Position numbers and translations under genes: made by a program
Shown here: piece after piece, positions 1 through 8,194 of the stretch
How the letters are laid out: each line of letters begins with the position of its first letter
Position numbering within the stretch: the stretch's first letter is position 1
NCBI GenBank assembly: GCA_964469735.1
Contig: CAYXYS010000009.1
Location: 1-16,923 of the forward strand
Direction: 5' to 3'
DNA length: 16,923 nucleotides
Source of the DNA: JACOYH01 sp964469735
GTDB lineage: Bacteria > Patescibacteriota > Minisyncoccia > Minisyncoccales > MHMH01
The notes under the pieces: model-generated
Told to the model about the DNA's origin: nothing
Seen by the model: the letters and a program-made list of their open reading frames with translations, nothing else
Databases searched by the model: none

Positions 1-79
1 GTGAGCTTTTGACTTGTTAATCAATTCTTTTGAGAAATCCTTGGAATATTAGCCCACTAACCCGGTTCTTTACACTGAA

Positions 80-562
80 ATGGGAAAGCTGTACACTGCC
101 AAGGGCGAAACCGAAAAAGCCAAAGAATACTTCACTGAGGCTAAAGAAGTAAAGTCGGATTATGCCGAGGCTACCATCCAGCTGGCTTTATTGCTGGAGA
201 GTGAAGATGTTATAGATGAAGCCATTATAAAAATGGAAGATCTTGTTGAGGTCGATCCATTTAACGTCGAGGCCCTATTCCAGCTGGGAAGGCTCTACTT
301 CAATAACAATCGAGAGAAAGAGGCCATTGACCAGTTCAAAATGGTTACTTTGCTGGTACCCGACCACTCCAATGCTCACTATTCGTTGGGAGTGGCATAC
401 GCTGCCCAAAACGAAAGAGAGCTGGCAATCAAAGAGTTTGAGAGGGTCTTGGAGCTCAATCCCGGCAATCAGGATGTAATCCAGAAGATAAGAGACCTAA
501 GAGAAACTTTTGTCCAGGAGGAGGAAGAAGGGGAGGAAACTGAGGCAGAAGAAGAGGAATAG
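80..562 (+). CDS. TPR-repeat protein, C-terminal part (5' end broken or missing)
   Basis: The ORF encodes about four consecutive 34-residue tetratricopeptide repeats. They show the consensus pattern W/Y4-L7-G8-Y11-A20-F24-A27-P32, for example LGRLYFNNNREKEAIDQFK and YSLGVAYAAQNERELAIKEF. A very acidic tail (EEEEGEETEAEEEE) follows. TPR arrays are protein-protein interaction scaffolds; no catalytic domain is visible here. The ATG at 80 is probably an internal Met inside a repeat. It has no Shine-Dalgarno sequence, and the same frame upstream (positions 5-79) reads as more TPR (NSFEKSLEY, stop, PTNPVLYTE), interrupted by TAG at 50-52 and TGA at 2-4. In related genomes I would expect such repeats at the end of a larger, possibly membrane-anchored protein, but that part is not in view. 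The fragment is either the tail of a decayed gene or a gene hit by sequence errors near the window edge. The repeat assignment is firm; the role is unknown. Confidence 0.8.
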   Translation: MGKLYTAKGETEKAKEYFTEAKEVKSDYAEATIQLALLLESEDVIDEAIIKMEDLVEVDPFNVEALFQLGRLYFNNNREKEAIDQFKMVTLLVPDHSNAHYSLGVAYAAQNERELAIKEFERVLELNPGNQDVIQKIRDLRETFVQEEEEGEETEAEEEE

Positions 563-573
563 TTGAATAGGGG

Positions 574-601
574 TTGACAAATTCTGGGTGGTGTGTAGAA
601 T
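574..601 (+). promoter_or_regulatory. Sigma70-type promoter for rpoB
   Basis: A perfect -35 TTGACA (574-579) is followed after 16 nt by TAGAAT (596-601), five of six matches to TATAAT. It starts 12 nt after the TPR stop codon and points at rpoB. The predicted start near 608 would leave an untranslated leader of about 175 nt. This is read directly from the sequence; activity is inferred. Confidence 0.65.
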
Positions 602-644
602 TAGTTTTGTCTAAACGCCTTTTCGATAATAACCGGTTGCTTCG

Positions 645-668
645 TTCCCTGCCATTTTCAGCAGGGAA
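645..668 (+). promoter_or_regulatory. Leader hairpin 1 upstream of rpoB
   Basis: TTCCCTGC (645-652) and GCAGGGAA (661-668) form a perfect 8-bp stem with an 8-nt loop inside the predicted rpoB leader. The T-run (680-685) comes 11 nt later, too far for a standard terminator, so it is listed as a leader structure of unknown role. Confidence 0.5.
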
Positions 669-727
669 TTAAGTGGTAATTTTTTATTATACTTGATTTC
701 CTCACCCTACTAAAAAACTAAATAAAC

Positions 728-765
728 AATACCCCAACCTTACGCCATTTTTGGGGTATTTTTGT
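728..765 (+). terminator. Terminator-like hairpin just before rpoB (possible attenuator)
   Basis: AATACCCCAA (728-737) and TTGGGGTATT (751-760) form a perfect 10-bp stem with a 13-nt loop, followed by TTTTTGTT. It has the form of an intrinsic terminator. It lies downstream of the only good promoter seen before rpoB and ends about 20 nt before the rpoB ATG. It could end TPR-gene transcription or act as a partial terminator in the rpoB leader. Confidence 0.7.
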
Positions 766-781
766 TCGCATTTTAATTATT

Positions 782-3700
782 ATGGATATTATGCAAACTA
801 AATCATTTGGTAAAGCCTACGTCAGGCTTCCCCTTCCTTACTTGTTAGACGTTCAAAAAGAGTCCTGGGACAATTTTTGGGAAAGGGACCTGAAAGAGCT
901 CCTTTCAGAGGTTTCTCCCATACGCGATTATACCCGGAAAGAGTTTGAGTTGTGGTTTACCGATTTTAAATTGGACGAACCAAAATACAAGACTGACCTG
1001 GAAGCAAAGGTAAACAGCGACTCTTTCGAGGCGTCTTTAAGGGTCAAGGTCAAGCTGGTGAATCTTAAAACCAAGGAGATAAAAGAGCAGGAAGTTTTTC
1101 TTGCCGATATTCCCCTGATGACGGAGCGGGGGACTTTTATCGTTAACGGCGTGGAAAGAGTGGCTATTTCCCAGCTTATCCGCTCTCCCGGAGCTTTTAT
1201 TACCGCCAAAATGCATGGTGGCAAGAATTATTTCGGGGCCAAGATTATTCCCAATAGGGGAGCTTGGTTGGAATTCGAAACGGAATCGTCGGGATTCATA
1301 GGCGTTAAAATAGACAGAAAGAGGAAGGTTGCGGCAACCACGTTGTTGCGGGCTTTTGGCGTTGAAACCGACGAAGCCTTGAAGGACGCCTTCAAAGACG
1401 TCGACGTTGACCCTAAAGTAAAATACATAGAGGAAACCCTTAAAAAAGACACCACTCACAGCCAGGCGGAAGCCGTGGTTGAGGTATATAGGAGATTGAG
1501 ACCGGGTGACTTAGCTACCCCCGACACCGCCAAGGAGCTTATCGGTAATATGTTCTTCAATTTCGAGAGATACGACCTTTCCAAGGTGGGAAGATGGAAG
1601 ACTTGGCAGCGTTTACCAAATCTCAAATCTCAAATCTCAAATCTCAAATCTAAGAAAGGAGAAGATATAAGAATAGAAGATAGAGTTTTGAAGCCGGAGG
1701 ATGTTGTAGAGGTTATCAGGGAAATCATCCGCCTTAACAATACTCCCGACGCCAAACCGGACGAGATAGACCACTTGGGAAACAGAAGGGTAAGAAGGCT
1801 AACCGAGCTTTTGCAAAACAGAATGAGAGTAGGATTTATGAGGATGGAAAGGAACATTAAAGACAGGATGTCCACTTTGGACGTAAACACTATTACTCCC
1901 TCCCAGCTGATCAATCCCAGGCCGGTAATGGCTATAGTCAAAGAATTCTTTACCGCCTCCCAAATGTCCCAGTTTATGGACAATGAGAATCCGATGGCTG
2001 AGCTTGAACACAAAAGAAGGCTTTCTGCTACCGGTCCCGGAGGATTGACCAGGGAAAGAGCAGGATTTGAAGTTAGAGATGTTCAGCCTTCCCACTACGG
2101 AAGAATCTGCCCCATTGAAACTCCGGAAGGCCCCAATATCGGTTTAGTGGGCCATCTGGCCGGATATGCCAGAATCAACAACTATGGTTTTATTGAAACC
2201 CCGTACTTCAAGGTGAATAACGGAAAAATTACCTCCGAAGTCCATTATTTAAATGCTTACGAAGAAGAAAAATATAATATAGCCCATGGAGGCGTCCAGG
2301 TGGACAGCAAGGGAAAAATTCTCGGAGAGAAGGTGGAAGCGAGAATGAAGGGAGAGCCGGGAATTGTCGAAAAGGAAAAGGTGGACTATATAGACGTTTC
2401 TCCAGAACAATTCATTTCAATGGCTACCTCGCTCATACCTTTCTTAAGAAACGACGACGCTAATAGGGCTTTAATGGGATCCAATATGCAAAGGCAGGCA
2501 GTTCCTTTAGTTAGGCCGCAGAGGCCCTTGGTCTGTTCCGGTCAGGAAGAGAAAATAGCCAAGGATTCCGGCCAGGCTATTGTCGCCCAGGAAGACGGGA
2601 CAGTTGCCGAAGTCGATTCCCAGCGCATTACAATAAAACACAAAAAAGGCCTTCATACTTACGAACTCAGGACCTTTATCAGGACGAACCAGTATACTTG
2701 TTTCCATCAGCGTCCTTTAGTTAAAAAGAACCAAAAAGTGAAGAAGGGGGAAGTGCTGGCCGACGGAGGGGCTATCGACAAGGGATATCTGGCCTTGGGC
2801 AGTAATGTTTTTGTCGCCTTTATGCCCTGGAGAGGCTGCAATTTCGAGGACGCTATTGTTATTTCCGACAGGCTGGTTAAAGAGGATGTTTATACTTCCA
2901 TTCACTTGGAGGACTTTACTTGTGATGTGAGAGAGACCAAACTTGGGCCGGAAATTACCACTTCCGACATTCCCAACGTTGGAGAGGAAAAACTAAAAGA
3001 TTTGGACGAAGAGGGGATTATCAGAGTGGGGGCGGAAGTCGGTCCAAATGACATTTTAGTGGGGAAGATTTCACCCAAAGGCGAGGCTGACCTGACTGCC
3101 GAAGAAAGGCTTTTAAGGGCTATTTTTGGAGAGAAGGCTAGGGAAGTCAAAGATACCTCGCTTTTAATGGAACACGGAAAAAGAGGAAGGGTAGTTGGAG
3201 TGAAGATCTTTTCCAGGGAAATGGGACACAAGCTGGAACCGGGGATAATAAAAAGAATACAGGTGGAAGTGGCCCAAATGAGGAGAATTAACGCAGGAGA
3301 TAAGCTGGCCGGAAGGCACGGAAACAAGGGAACTGTTTCTAAGATTATGCCGGCAGAGGAAATGCCCTTTATGGAAGACGGAACTCCGGTAGATTTGATT
3401 ATTAATCCCTTGTCGGTAGCTTCTCGTATGAACATAGGGCAAATTCTGGAAACTCATTTAGGCTGGGCGGCAAAAGAGCTTAATTACATTGCTATAACCC
3501 CGCCTTTATCCGGAGCTACGGAGCAAGATATAAAGGGAGAACTCAAGAGGGCCGGCTTGCCCGAAGACGGCAAAACTACCCTTTACGATGGGAAAACAGG
3601 CCTTCCCTTCCCGGAAAAAATTACCGTAGGTTGGATATACGTGATGAAGCTGATTCATATGGTGGAAGACAAGATACATATGAGGTCCATTGGCCCCTAT

Positions 3701-4012
3701 TCTTTAATTACCCAGCAGCCTCTTGGAGGAAAAGCCCAGTTTGGAGGGCAAAGATTCGGAGAGATGGAAGTCTGGGCCCTGGAAGGATACGGTTCAGCCT
3801 ATACTTTGCAGGAAATGCTGACTATTAAGTCGGATGATGTGCCCGGAAGAGCTGCGACCTACGAATCAATTTTAAAGGGAGAGCCCATAAGGAATCCGGG
3901 CGTTCCCGCTTCCTTCAATTTACTGGTAGCCGAACTTAAGTCCATGGCTCTGGCTGTGGAAGTCAAAGAAAAGGTCCGGGAAAAAGAAGATATTAAAACC
4001 GAAAAAAAATAA
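782..4012 (+). CDS. rpoB: DNA-directed RNA polymerase subunit beta
   Basis: This is the beta subunit of RNA polymerase. With beta' it forms the catalytic cleft and the RNA exit path. The rifampicin-region block is clear at residues 393-420 (SQMSQFMD, HKRRLSATGPGG) and is followed by RERAGFEVRD and PIETPEGPNIGL. The strictly conserved GDKLAGRHGNKG is at about 839-850, and the C-terminal GGKAQFGGQRFGEMEVWALE block is present. At 1076 residues it is shorter than the E. coli protein (1342), consistent with lacking the large lineage insertions. A loop after the conserved YDLSKVGR block is encoded by a heptanucleotide tandem repeat (1621-1651). The start at 782 has no Shine-Dalgarno sequence; an ATG three codons later is an alternative. 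It is followed by rpoC after 63 nt, the classical rpoBC order. Identification is certain. Confidence 0.98.
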   Translation: MDIMQTKSFGKAYVRLPLPYLLDVQKESWDNFWERDLKELLSEVSPIRDYTRKEFELWFTDFKLDEPKYKTDLEAKVNSDSFEASLRVKVKLVNLKTKEIKEQEVFLADIPLMTERGTFIVNGVERVAISQLIRSPGAFITAKMHGGKNYFGAKIIPNRGAWLEFETESSGFIGVKIDRKRKVAATTLLRAFGVETDEALKDAFKDVDVDPKVKYIEETLKKDTTHSQAEAVVEVYRRLRPGDLATPDTAKELIGNMFFNFERYDLSKVGRWKTWQRLPNLKSQISNLKSKKGEDIRIEDRVLKPEDVVEVIREIIRLNNTPDAKPDEIDHLGNRRVRRLTELLQNRMRVGFMRMERNIKDRMSTLDVNTITPSQLINPRPVMAIVKEFFTASQMSQFMDNENPMAELEHKRRLSATGPGGLTRERAGFEVRDVQPSHYGRICPIETPEGPNIGLVGHLAGYARINNYGFIETPYFKVNNGKITSEVHYLNAYEEEKYNIAHGGVQVDSKGKILGEKVEARMKGEPGIVEKEKVDYIDVSPEQFISMATSLIPFLRNDDANRALMGSNMQRQAVPLVRPQRPLVCSGQEEKIAKDSGQAIVAQEDGTVAEVDSQRITIKHKKGLHTYELRTFIRTNQYTCFHQRPLVKKNQKVKKGEVLADGGAIDKGYLALGSNVFVAFMPWRGCNFEDAIVISDRLVKEDVYTSIHLEDFTCDVRETKLGPEITTSDIPNVGEEKLKDLDEEGIIRVGAEVGPNDILVGKISPKGEADLTAEERLLRAIFGEKAREVKDTSLLMEHGKRGRVVGVKIFSREMGHKLEPGIIKRIQVEVAQMRRINAGDKLAGRHGNKGTVSKIMPAEEMPFMEDGTPVDLIINPLSVASRMNIGQILETHLGWAAKELNYIAITPPLSGATEQDIKGELKRAGLPEDGKTTLYDGKTGLPFPEKITVGWIYVMKLIHMVEDKIHMRSIGPYSLITQQPLGGKAQFGGQRFGEMEVWALEGYGSAYTLQEMLTIKSDDVPGRAATYESILKGEPIRNPGVPASFNLLVAELKSMALAVEVKEKVREKEDIKTEKK
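1618..1651 (+). repeat. Heptanucleotide tandem repeat inside rpoB
   Basis: The 7-mer TCTCAAA occurs four times head to tail at 1621-1648. It is flanked by AAA before and TCT after, so nearly five units can be read. In the rpoB frame it encodes LKSQISNLKS within a variable surface loop. Because 7 is not a multiple of 3, adding or losing one or two units would shift the frame, while three units would add or remove seven residues. Confidence 0.9.
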
Positions 4013-4016
4013 GAAC

Positions 4017-4032
4017 CTCGCCCAATGGCGAG
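4017..4032 (+). other. Intercistronic hairpin between rpoB and rpoC
   Basis: CTCGCC (4017-4022) and GGCGAG (4027-4032) form a 6-bp stem with a CAAT tetraloop, 4 nt after the rpoB stop codon. No T-run follows, so it is not an intrinsic terminator. A role in pausing or message stability is only a guess. Confidence 0.4.
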
Positions 4033-4075
4033 AACCTTGGTTTGCTAATGAATAATTATAAAATCTTGAACTAAC

Positions 4076-7000
4076 ATGAAAGTAGTAGACTTAGAGGCAA
4101 TAAGAATAAAGATGGCTTCGCCCGAAGATATCCTCCAGTGGTCTCACGGCGAAGTAACCAAACCCGAAACCATCAATTACCGGACCCAAAAGCCCGAAAA
4201 GGATGGCCTTTTTTGCGAGCGAATATTCGGACCAGAAAAGGATTACGAATGTTATTGCGGAAAATATAAGAAAATCCGCTACAAGGGAGTTGTCTGCGAT
4301 AAATGCGGAGTGGAAGTGACCAAATCGTCGGTGAGAAGGGAAAGAATGGGCCACATTAAGCTGGCTGCCCCTTGTTCTCATATCTGGTTTTTGAGGGGAG
4401 TGCCTTCGAGAATGGGCATGCTTTTGGATGTTCCCATGCAGCAGATGGAAAGAGTCATATATTTCGCTAGCTATATAGTCACCAAGGTTGATGAAGAAGC
4501 CAAAAAAGCAGCTCTTGAGCAGATAGAAAAAGAATACAAACAAAAACTAAAAACTCAGACGGCAAACCTGAAGACCAAAAAGGAAAAGAGCAGGGTTGCA
4601 GAAGAATTGAAAACCGCAAGATCCAGAGCCAAAGAGGAAATATCCGCACTAAAGATGCTTCGAGTTCTTTCTGAGGGAGAATATCACCGTTTTTCTTTGA
4701 AGTACGGAGAGGTTTTTCAAGCTGGAACCGGGGCCGAAACTTTAAGAAAAATATTCCAGGAAATTGATTTGAAACAGCTGGCCCAGGAGATAGAAAAAGA
4801 ATCAGAAAAAGCTTCTCCAGCCACCAAGAGAAAAGTGCAGAGAAGGCTGAGGATGATAGGGGCGATGATCAACGCCGGCATAAAACCGGAGTGGATGTTT
4901 TTGACTGTTTTGCCGGTTTTGCCTCCCGACTTGAGGCCGATGGTCCAGCTTGATGGAGGAAGATATGCTTCCTCAGATTTGAACGATCTTTACAGGAGGG
5001 TTATCAACCGAAACAACCGCTTAAAATATTTACTGGAAATCAACGCTCCCGACGTCATAGTCAGAAATGAAAAGAGGATGCTCCAAGAAGCCGTTGATGC
5101 GCTTATAGACAACAGCATGAGGAAGGGCCAGGTGACTACCGCAACCACTGGAGGCAAAAGGCTTCTAAAATCCCTAGCTGACATCCTTAAAGGAAAGCAG
5201 GGGAGATTTAGACAGAACCTTTTAGGCAAGAGAGTGGATTATTCGGGGAGATCGGTGATTGTAGTCGGACCGGATTTGAGGCTCCACCAGTGCGGCTTAC
5301 CTAAAAAAATGGCTTTGGAGCTTTTTAAGCCTTTCGTTATTAAAAGAATACTAGACCAGGAATTGGCTTACAATGTCAGGGGCGCCTCTAAGCTCATAGA
5401 AGAGGCTCCGCCAGAGGTTTGGGCTATTTTAGAAGAGATAGTAAAAGGGAGGCTGGTGCTTTTAAACAGGGCCCCAACGCTTCACAGGCTGGGTATCCAA
5501 GCTTTTCAGCCGGTGTTGATAGAAGGAGAGTCCATTCAGCTGCATCCTTTGGTTTGTAAGGCCTTTAACGCCGATTTTGACGGAGACCAGATGGCTGTTC
5601 ATCTGCCATTATCTGACGAAGCTCAGGCAGAAGCCAGGGAAATTATGCTTTCTACTTTGAATTTACTTAAGCCGGCTACCGGCTCTCCGGTGGTTAGTCC
5701 GGTTAGGGACATCGTTTTGGGAGCTTTCTGGCTGACTAAAATAAAGCCAAATGCTTTGGGGGAGAACAAGACTTTCGGTTCCAAAAACGAGGCCATTTTG
5801 GCTTCAGACACCGGGGTCATAGACTTAAGGGCCAAAGTGAAAGTGAGAATAAATAGAGATCTCGTGGAAACCAGCGTTGGAAGAATTCTTTTCAACAACA
5901 CTCTGCCAAAAGACTTTCCTTTTCAGAATGAGGATATGAATTCCAGGAAGCTCGATAGGCTGACCAGCGAACTGACGGAGAAATACGATAACGAGGTGGT
6001 TGAGGAGGCTTTGGATAAAATAAAGAGTTTGGGATTTGAGTTTTCTACTATATCCGCCATCTCTTGGGGAATGGACGATTTGGTCGTTCCTCCAGAAAAA
6101 GCCGAATTAATGAAAGAGGCTCAAAAGGCCATAGACAATCTCGACAGCCATTACAAGAAAGGCCTTCTTTCCAAAGACGAGAAAGCAGCACAAGCCATTG
6201 AGGTTTGGCAAAAGACTAAAGCTGAAATAGAAAAGAGGGTTACAGAAACCCTGCCTCCTTTGGGTTCTGTTAAATCCATTATTGAATCCGGAGCCAGGGG
6301 TACCTGGTCTCAGGTGGTGCAGATGACCGGCATGAAGGGATTGGTGACCAATCCGGCCGGTGAGATTCTGGAACTGCCAGTAAGATCTTCTTTTAAGGAA
6401 GGGTTCGACGTTTTGGAGTACTTTATTTCCACCCACGGAGCCAGAAAGGGAACTGCTGATACCGCTTTAAGAACTTCGGCAGCTGGATATTTAACGAGAA
6501 GGCTGGTGGACGTATCCCACGATATGGTTATAACCGAAGAGGATTGCAAAGACCAAAAAGGCATTGTCATATACAAAAAAGACGCTCAGGAAATGGGTCA
6601 GAACCTGCTTTACAAGATTATCGGAAGGATATCTTTAGAGGATATCAAAGGAATAGTTAAAAAAGGAGAAGCGATTAACTGGACAGCTGCCCATGCGATT
6701 ATTGATTCTCCGGAAATAGAGTCTATACGGGTTCGTTCGCCTTTAAGCTGTAAAACTCCGGGCAGTGTTTGCCAGAAATGCTACGGATGGGATCTGGGAA
6801 ACAACCAGCTGGTTAAAAAGGGAGAAGCTGTGGGTATTGTGGCAGCTCAGGCTATCGGAGAACCGGGAACCCAGCTGACTATGAGAACCTTCCACACCGG
6901 AGGAGTAGCTGAAGGCGGCGATATTACTCAAGGTCTTCCTAGAGTGGAAGAAGTATTTGAGGCAAGAATTCCGGCAGGTAAAGCCGCTATTTCCCAAGTG

Positions 7001-7645
7001 GACGGCAAGGTTGTGGAAATTACTCCAGAAAAGATAATTAGAATTAAGCCGAATGAGGGATCCGACCAGAAGAACAAGAAAAAGAAAGAAGATATAGTGG
7101 AATACCAGGTTCCTCCCAAAAAAGCTTTATGGGTGGAAAAGGGAGATGAGGTCAAAAAGGGCCAGCAGCTTTACGAGGGCCATTTGGACCTGAAGGAATT
7201 GTTTAAGCAAGTGGGCAAGGAAGAAACTCAGAAATATATTGTTAAGGAGATTCAAAAGATTTATGCCACTCAGGGAGCGGTTATCCACGACAAGCACGTT
7301 GAGGTTATAGTCCGCCAGATGTTTTCCAGAATAAGAATCAAAGATGTCGGAGGCAGCTCTTACAGCGTCGGCGAGGTTATGGAACTAGCCAGAGCCCTTG
7401 AAGAAAACGAGAAGCTGAAAAAGGAAAAGGAAAAGCCCATGACTTTCCAGACGATACTTTTGGGAATATCAAAAGTTTCTTTGACTACCGACAGCTTTCT
7501 TTCGGCAGCCTCCTTCCAAGAAACCTCCAGAGTGCTTATCAGAGCGGCTATTGAGGGCAAGGAAGACAAGCTGAGGGGATTGAAGGAGAATGTCATCATC
7601 GGAAAACTGATTCCTTCGGGGACAGGGTTTCAAGAGAAGAAATAA
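4076..7645 (+). CDS. rpoC: DNA-directed RNA polymerase subunit beta'
   Basis: This is the beta' subunit of RNA polymerase, carrying the catalytic magnesium site NADFDGDQMAVH (residues 498-509, Asp500/502/504). The first zinc site is at the N terminus (Cys59, Cys61, Cys74, Cys77). The second is formed by Cys824, Cys892, Cys899 and Cys902, with spacing like the E. coli 814/888/895/898 set. The bridge helix (GTADTALRTSAAGYLTRRL, about 790-810) and the trigger-loop start (EPGTQLTMRTFHTGG, about 929-943) are intact. Length is 1189 residues. A lysine/glutamate-rich coiled-coil stretch lies at about 140-200 and a short lysine-rich insert near 1000-1010. There is no Shine-Dalgarno sequence before the ATG at 4076. 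It is co-transcribed with rpoB and ends at a strong terminator. Identification is certain. Confidence 0.98.
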   Translation: MKVVDLEAIRIKMASPEDILQWSHGEVTKPETINYRTQKPEKDGLFCERIFGPEKDYECYCGKYKKIRYKGVVCDKCGVEVTKSSVRRERMGHIKLAAPCSHIWFLRGVPSRMGMLLDVPMQQMERVIYFASYIVTKVDEEAKKAALEQIEKEYKQKLKTQTANLKTKKEKSRVAEELKTARSRAKEEISALKMLRVLSEGEYHRFSLKYGEVFQAGTGAETLRKIFQEIDLKQLAQEIEKESEKASPATKRKVQRRLRMIGAMINAGIKPEWMFLTVLPVLPPDLRPMVQLDGGRYASSDLNDLYRRVINRNNRLKYLLEINAPDVIVRNEKRMLQEAVDALIDNSMRKGQVTTATTGGKRLLKSLADILKGKQGRFRQNLLGKRVDYSGRSVIVVGPDLRLHQCGLPKKMALELFKPFVIKRILDQELAYNVRGASKLIEEAPPEVWAILEEIVKGRLVLLNRAPTLHRLGIQAFQPVLIEGESIQLHPLVCKAFNADFDGDQMAVHLPLSDEAQAEAREIMLSTLNLLKPATGSPVVSPVRDIVLGAFWLTKIKPNALGENKTFGSKNEAILASDTGVIDLRAKVKVRINRDLVETSVGRILFNNTLPKDFPFQNEDMNSRKLDRLTSELTEKYDNEVVEEALDKIKSLGFEFSTISAISWGMDDLVVPPEKAELMKEAQKAIDNLDSHYKKGLLSKDEKAAQAIEVWQKTKAEIEKRVTETLPPLGSVKSIIESGARGTWSQVVQMTGMKGLVTNPAGEILELPVRSSFKEGFDVLEYFISTHGARKGTADTALRTSAAGYLTRRLVDVSHDMVITEEDCKDQKGIVIYKKDAQEMGQNLLYKIIGRISLEDIKGIVKKGEAINWTAAHAIIDSPEIESIRVRSPLSCKTPGSVCQKCYGWDLGNNQLVKKGEAVGIVAAQAIGEPGTQLTMRTFHTGGVAEGGDITQGLPRVEEVFEARIPAGKAAISQVDGKVVEITPEKIIRIKPNEGSDQKNKKKKEDIVEYQVPPKKALWVEKGDEVKKGQQLYEGHLDLKELFKQVGKEETQKYIVKEIQKIYATQGAVIHDKHVEVIVRQMFSRIRIKDVGGSSYSVGEVMELARALEENEKLKKEKEKPMTFQTILLGISKVSLTTDSFLSAASFQETSRVLIRAAIEGKEDKLRGLKENVIIGKLIPSGTGFQEKK

Positions 7646-7654
7646 GTTCCGTCA

Positions 7655-7687
7655 ATCAAAAAATCGCCATAGGGGCGATTTTTTGAT
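7655..7687 (+). terminator. Intrinsic terminator after rpoC
   Basis: ATCAAAAAATCGCC (7655-7668) pairs perfectly with GGCGATTTTTTGAT (7674-7687) around a 5-nt loop. The stem starts 9 nt after the rpoC stop and carries its T-run in the 3' arm. The A-run in the 5' arm means it could also work in the other direction. Confidence 0.88.
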
Positions 7688-7698
7688 AGGATTATATA

Positions 7699-8193
7699 AT
7701 GAATAAAAAAGTTAACAATTATGCTTTTATTGACAGTCAAAATGTTAATCTAGGGACTCAAGAACTTGGCTGGAGATTAGATTTTAGAAAGCTAATAGTG
7801 TATCTTAGGGAAAAATATTCCATCAGCACGGCATATTTATTCATCGGGTATCTGCCTGAAAATAAGAATTTATATAGTTCTCTTCAAAGATACGGCTATC
7901 TGTTGGTTTTTAAGCCCGTCATGAAGGACGATAAGGGGAGGCCAAAAGGTAATATAGATGCCGATTTGGTTTTGCAAGCAATGCTTGATTATAACGATTA
8001 CGACAGGGCGGTAATAGTGACTAGCGACGGCGATTTTTATTCCCTAGTGGATCACTTTTATAAAAATAAAAAACTGGAAGTGGTTTTGAGTCCCAATAAG
8101 AAGAAATGCTCGGTTTTGCTACAAAAGGCAGCGAGAGAGAAGATATGGTATATGGATAATATGAGAAAAAAGCTGGAATATCACGGTCTATAA
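7699..8193 (+). CDS. NYN-domain (PIN-like) protein, probable ribonuclease
   Basis: This 164-residue protein matches the NYN/LabA-DUF88 fold, a PIN-like nuclease family. It opens with NYAFIDSQNVNLG (Asp12 in the first acidic motif), has GNIDADLVLQAM in the middle (Asp87, Asp89), and TSDGDFYSLV (Asp110, Asp112) near the C-terminal part. These are the acidic positions that bind metal in PIN-like nucleases. The family includes RNA-degrading enzymes, but the substrate cannot be told from sequence. The start is fixed because an in-frame TAG lies at 7687-7689 and the domain begins at residue 7. The ATG overlaps a TATAAT string (7695-7700). It stands alone between two terminators, separated from rpoC and ftsK. 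There is no partner antitoxin gene next to it, so a toxin role is not supported. Confidence 0.82.
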   Translation: MNKKVNNYAFIDSQNVNLGTQELGWRLDFRKLIVYLREKYSISTAYLFIGYLPENKNLYSSLQRYGYLLVFKPVMKDDKGRPKGNIDADLVLQAMLDYNDYDRAVIVTSDGDFYSLVDHFYKNKKLEVVLSPNKKKCSVLLQKAAREKIWYMDNMRKKLEYHGL

Positions 8194-8194
8194 A

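Noticed and set aside
1..82. Alternative genetic code with TGA as glycine, as in some Candidate Phyla Radiation groups
   Set aside because: It would open the TGA at 2-4, but a TAG at 50-52 remains. The RNase J gene ends in TGA at a family-typical C terminus followed by a terminator.
1618..1651. CRISPR-like array in rpoB
   Set aside because: The repeats are 7 nt with no spacers, inside an intact coding frame.
7695..7700. TATAAT at the NYN start as a promoter -10
   Set aside because: It overlaps the only possible start codon, and no -35 is found at 15-18 nt upstream, where the rpoC terminator lies.
7699..8193. Toxin of a toxin-antitoxin pair
   Set aside because: PIN-like toxins normally have an adjacent small antitoxin gene, and none is present between the two terminators.
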